Source: Flavobacterium soli DSM 19725
Lineage (GTDB): Bacteria; Bacteroidota; Bacteroidia; Flavobacteriales; Flavobacteriaceae
Direction of reading: 5' to 3'
Assembly (NCBI RefSeq): GCF_000422705.1
Contig: NZ_AUGO01000008.1
Coordinates: 62,001 to 126,000, forward strand
DNA length: 64,000 bases
Shown here: piece by piece, positions 61,861 through 64,000 of the stretch
Layout of the letters: the number at the start of each line of letters is the position of its first letter
Position numbering within the stretch: the stretch's first letter is position 1
Made by a program: the position numbers and the translations under genes
The notes under the pieces: model-generated
Seen by the model: only the letters and a program-made list of their open reading frames with translations
Database searches by the model: none
What the model was told of the DNA's origin: nothing

Positions 61861-64000
61861 ATGCATTATTTATCCAAACTTCTATTACTGTACTTTTTAG
61901 TGCTGTGTACAACTTTTTTACAAGCACAAACCAATGGAAAAATCACTGGGAGTATAAAAGCTTCCAACAATGATCCATTAGAAATCGTATTAATCACACT
62001 GGTTTCTGCTTCAGACAATTCCTTAATCAAGAGTACTTTTCCAGAAGCCAATGGCAACTTTGAATTCGCCAATCTTTCAGATAACAGCTACCTTGTTGTA
62101 ATTGATAATTTGGGTTATAAAACCTATCAATCTCAACCTATTGCGATTTTGCAAAACACGGTTATTTTACCTGTTATCGAGTTGCAAGTTGAAGCTATCA
62201 ACAAGCTGGATGAAGTCGTTATCGAAAAGAAGAAGGCATTTGTAGAAAATAAAATCGATCGAACGGTTGTCAATGTTGACGCGATGATGTCGGTTGCAGG
62301 ATCAGATGCCATGGATGTTTTGGAGAAATCGCCTGGCATCATCATTGACCAAAACGGCACAATTACCTTCAAAGGGAAAAGCGGTGTCCAAGTATTTATA
62401 GACGACAAACCCACTTATCTTTCAGGTGCCGAATTGGAGGCTTATCTAAAATCACTTCCAGCTTCAACCCTCAACCAGATTGAATTGATGACCAATCCGC
62501 CAGCAAAATATGACGCTGCCGGAAGTGCGGGAATCATTAACATCAAAACCAAGAAAAGCAATGCAAGAGGTTTCAATGGGAGCTTTTCATCTCGCGTTTC
62601 GCAAGGAAAACGAATGGTAAACCGCAACAGTTTGAACTTGAATTATACGGATGGAAAAATCCGACTGTATGGAAATGTGAGTTATGCAAAGCAGCAATCA
62701 GTGACGGATTTATATATTTTCAGAAGGTATAAAAATGAAGATTTAACGACCAAAACGCTATTCGACCAGAACAGTTTGATGGAAGGCGAGAATAAGAATG
62801 CCAATGCCAAGATTGGTTTGGATTTTTATGCTTCGGAGAAAACTACTTTGGGTATCAGCTTGAATGGATTTACACGTTCTGGTTTCAATACTTCGGATGT
62901 TAGCAGTATGCTTTCAAATGCAGCTGGAGTTATAGATTCTACCATAATTGCTGATAATAGAACGGATAATAAATTTAGAAACGGTGGCGTTACCCTAAAC
63001 TACAGCCGTGATTTTGATGAAGGAAAAAGGCTTACCGCCGATGCCGATTTTTTGACCTATTCAGATAAAACCGATCAGCGTTTCCGAAATTACATCTATC
63101 AGCCCGATAATACCTTGAGCAACAGTGACGAATTGGTCGGAAAACTTCCGTCAAAGATTTCAATATATTCCTTTAAAACCGATTATTCGCATCCGCTAAA
63201 AAACGAAGGATTGTTAGAAGGTGGATATAAAATCAGTTACTCTGAAACCGATAATGTGGCAGATTATGCCGACATTATTGGTGGCGAAGCGGTACCAAAT
63301 TATGACACTAGCAACCATTTTCAATACAGCGAAATCATCAATGCGGCTTATTTGAATTTCAATAAAAGCTACAAGAGGTTTTCATTCCAGACAGGTTTGC
63401 GTCTTGAAACGACTATTTCTAAAGGAAATCAGTTGGGGAATATCATGAAACCAGCTTCGCAATTCAAGCGTGATTATACCAATCTTTTTCCGACGGTTTA
63501 TGTGATGTATAAATTGGATTCTATCGGCGATAATCAGTTGGTTGTGAATTATGGAAAACGTATCAACCGACCGTATTATCAGGACTTGAACCCGTTTTTG
63601 AGTCCGCTTGATAAGTTTACTTTCTACTCAGGAAATCCGTACTTGAATCCGTCATTTGGACATAATGTAGAACTTTCCTATCGTTACAAAGGGATTTTTA
63701 GTACAGCTTTAACCTACGGAAAAACAAAAGATGACATCAACGAAACCATCGAGATCAACGACGGAATCTATTACAGCCGTCCAGGAAATATTGGCAAGAG
63801 CCAATTCTTGAGCTGGACTGTACAATCGGATTTTGAAGTGACCAATTGGCTTACAACGAGTTTGTTTAGCGAAGTAGCCCACATGGATTTCAGGAGTGAA
63901 TTATACACAGAAGGATTGCATTCCTTTGGAACGTTCTTCCATTTTTCTTCCAATAATCGGTTCAAGATTGATAAAAAATGGTCGGCTGAATTGAGTGGAA
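61861..64000 (+). CDS. TonB-dependent receptor of the outer-membrane beta-barrel family (C-terminal part off the window)
   Basis: At least 713 residues. Signal peptide (LVLCTTFLQAQ), a carboxypeptidase-regulatory-like domain (about 25-100), then the plug with LDEVVIEKKKAFVENKIDRTVVNVDAM, AMDVLEKSPGIIIDQNGTITFKGKSGVQVFIDDKPTYLS and IELMTNPPAKYDAAGSAGIINIKTKK, then barrel strands running to the right edge. This is the outer-membrane beta-barrel (OMP_b-brl_3) group rather than SusC; no SusD follows in the window. It lies 104 bp after the M56 protease gene, so the BlaI-type repressor may control it. Confidence 0.92.
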   Translation, partial: MHYLSKLLLLYFLVLCTTFLQAQTNGKITGSIKASNNDPLEIVLITLVSASDNSLIKSTFPEANGNFEFANLSDNSYLVVIDNLGYKTYQSQPIAILQNTVILPVIELQVEAINKLDEVVIEKKKAFVENKIDRTVVNVDAMMSVAGSDAMDVLEKSPGIIIDQNGTITFKGKSGVQVFIDDKPTYLSGAELEAYLKSLPASTLNQIELMTNPPAKYDAAGSAGIINIKTKKSNARGFNGSFSSRVSQGKRMVNRNSLNLNYTDGKIRLYGNVSYAKQQSVTDLYIFRRYKNEDLTTKTLFDQNSLMEGENKNANAKIGLDFYASEKTTLGISLNGFTRSGFNTSDVSSMLSNAAGVIDSTIIADNRTDNKFRNGGVTLNYSRDFDEGKRLTADADFLTYSDKTDQRFRNYIYQPDNTLSNSDELVGKLPSKISIYSFKTDYSHPLKNEGLLEGGYKISYSETDNVADYADIIGGEAVPNYDTSNHFQYSEIINAAYLNFNKSYKRFSFQTGLRLETTISKGNQLGNIMKPASQFKRDYTNLFPTVYVMYKLDSIGDNQLVVNYGKRINRPYYQDLNPFLSPLDKFTFYSGNPYLNPSFGHNVELSYRYKGIFSTALTYGKTKDDINETIEINDGIYYSRPGNIGKSQFLSWTVQSDFEVTNWLTTSLFSEVAHMDFRSELYTEGLHSFGTFFHFSSNNRFKIDKKWSAELSG

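Overview
The window comes from an AT-rich member of the Bacteroidetes, most likely a Flavobacterium or close relative. The evidence is a SusC/SusD glycan-uptake locus, type IX secretion (T9SS) sorting domains of both type A and type B, PorP/SprF and OmpA-family partners of gliding-type adhesins, the Bacteroidetes -7 promoter box TAnnTTTG in front of many genes, the bacillithiol protein YtxJ, and lineage-restricted families such as DUF6048 and DUF6452. No tRNA, rRNA, CRISPR array, insertion sequence or prophage was seen.

Region 1 (1-12527, all minus strand) is a polysaccharide utilisation locus. In order of transcription it holds a secreted protein made of three copies of one module plus a T9SS tail, a membrane-bound sensor with its own DNA-binding domain, SusC, SusD, a surface lipoprotein carrying two copies of the same module, and a GH16 glucanase that runs off the left edge. 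The GH16 active-site motif is of the laminarinase type, so the substrate is probably a beta-1,3-glucan. Two 10-16 bp sequence words are shared by the regions upstream of the two substrate-binding transcripts. This is the best candidate here for an undescribed regulatory circuit with its own binding module.

Region 2 (12985-44419) is mostly housekeeping. It contains small lipoproteins, clpS-prmA, a porin, and a long minus-strand run from a methyltransferase through a ZIP transporter and murQ to TerC. Further on are rRNA methyltransferases (rlmD and a THUMP enzyme), an orphan histidine kinase, OsmC, rocD, an Smr protein, a cysteine desulfurase, clpB facing ytxJ, fahA facing glyA, and two paralogous TPR sensor proteins of which only the first has an AraC-type output domain. 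Several short dispersed repeats lie between these genes.

Region 3 (44579-59454) encodes cell-surface machinery. A 2632-residue adhesin with a type B T9SS tail is followed by a PorP/SprF-like protein and an OmpA-family protein, then by a second type B protein with seven perfectly spaced 66-residue repeats. Region 4 (59660-64000) holds a BlaI-type repressor, its M56 (BlaR1-like) membrane protease, and the start of a TonB-dependent receptor that runs off the right edge.
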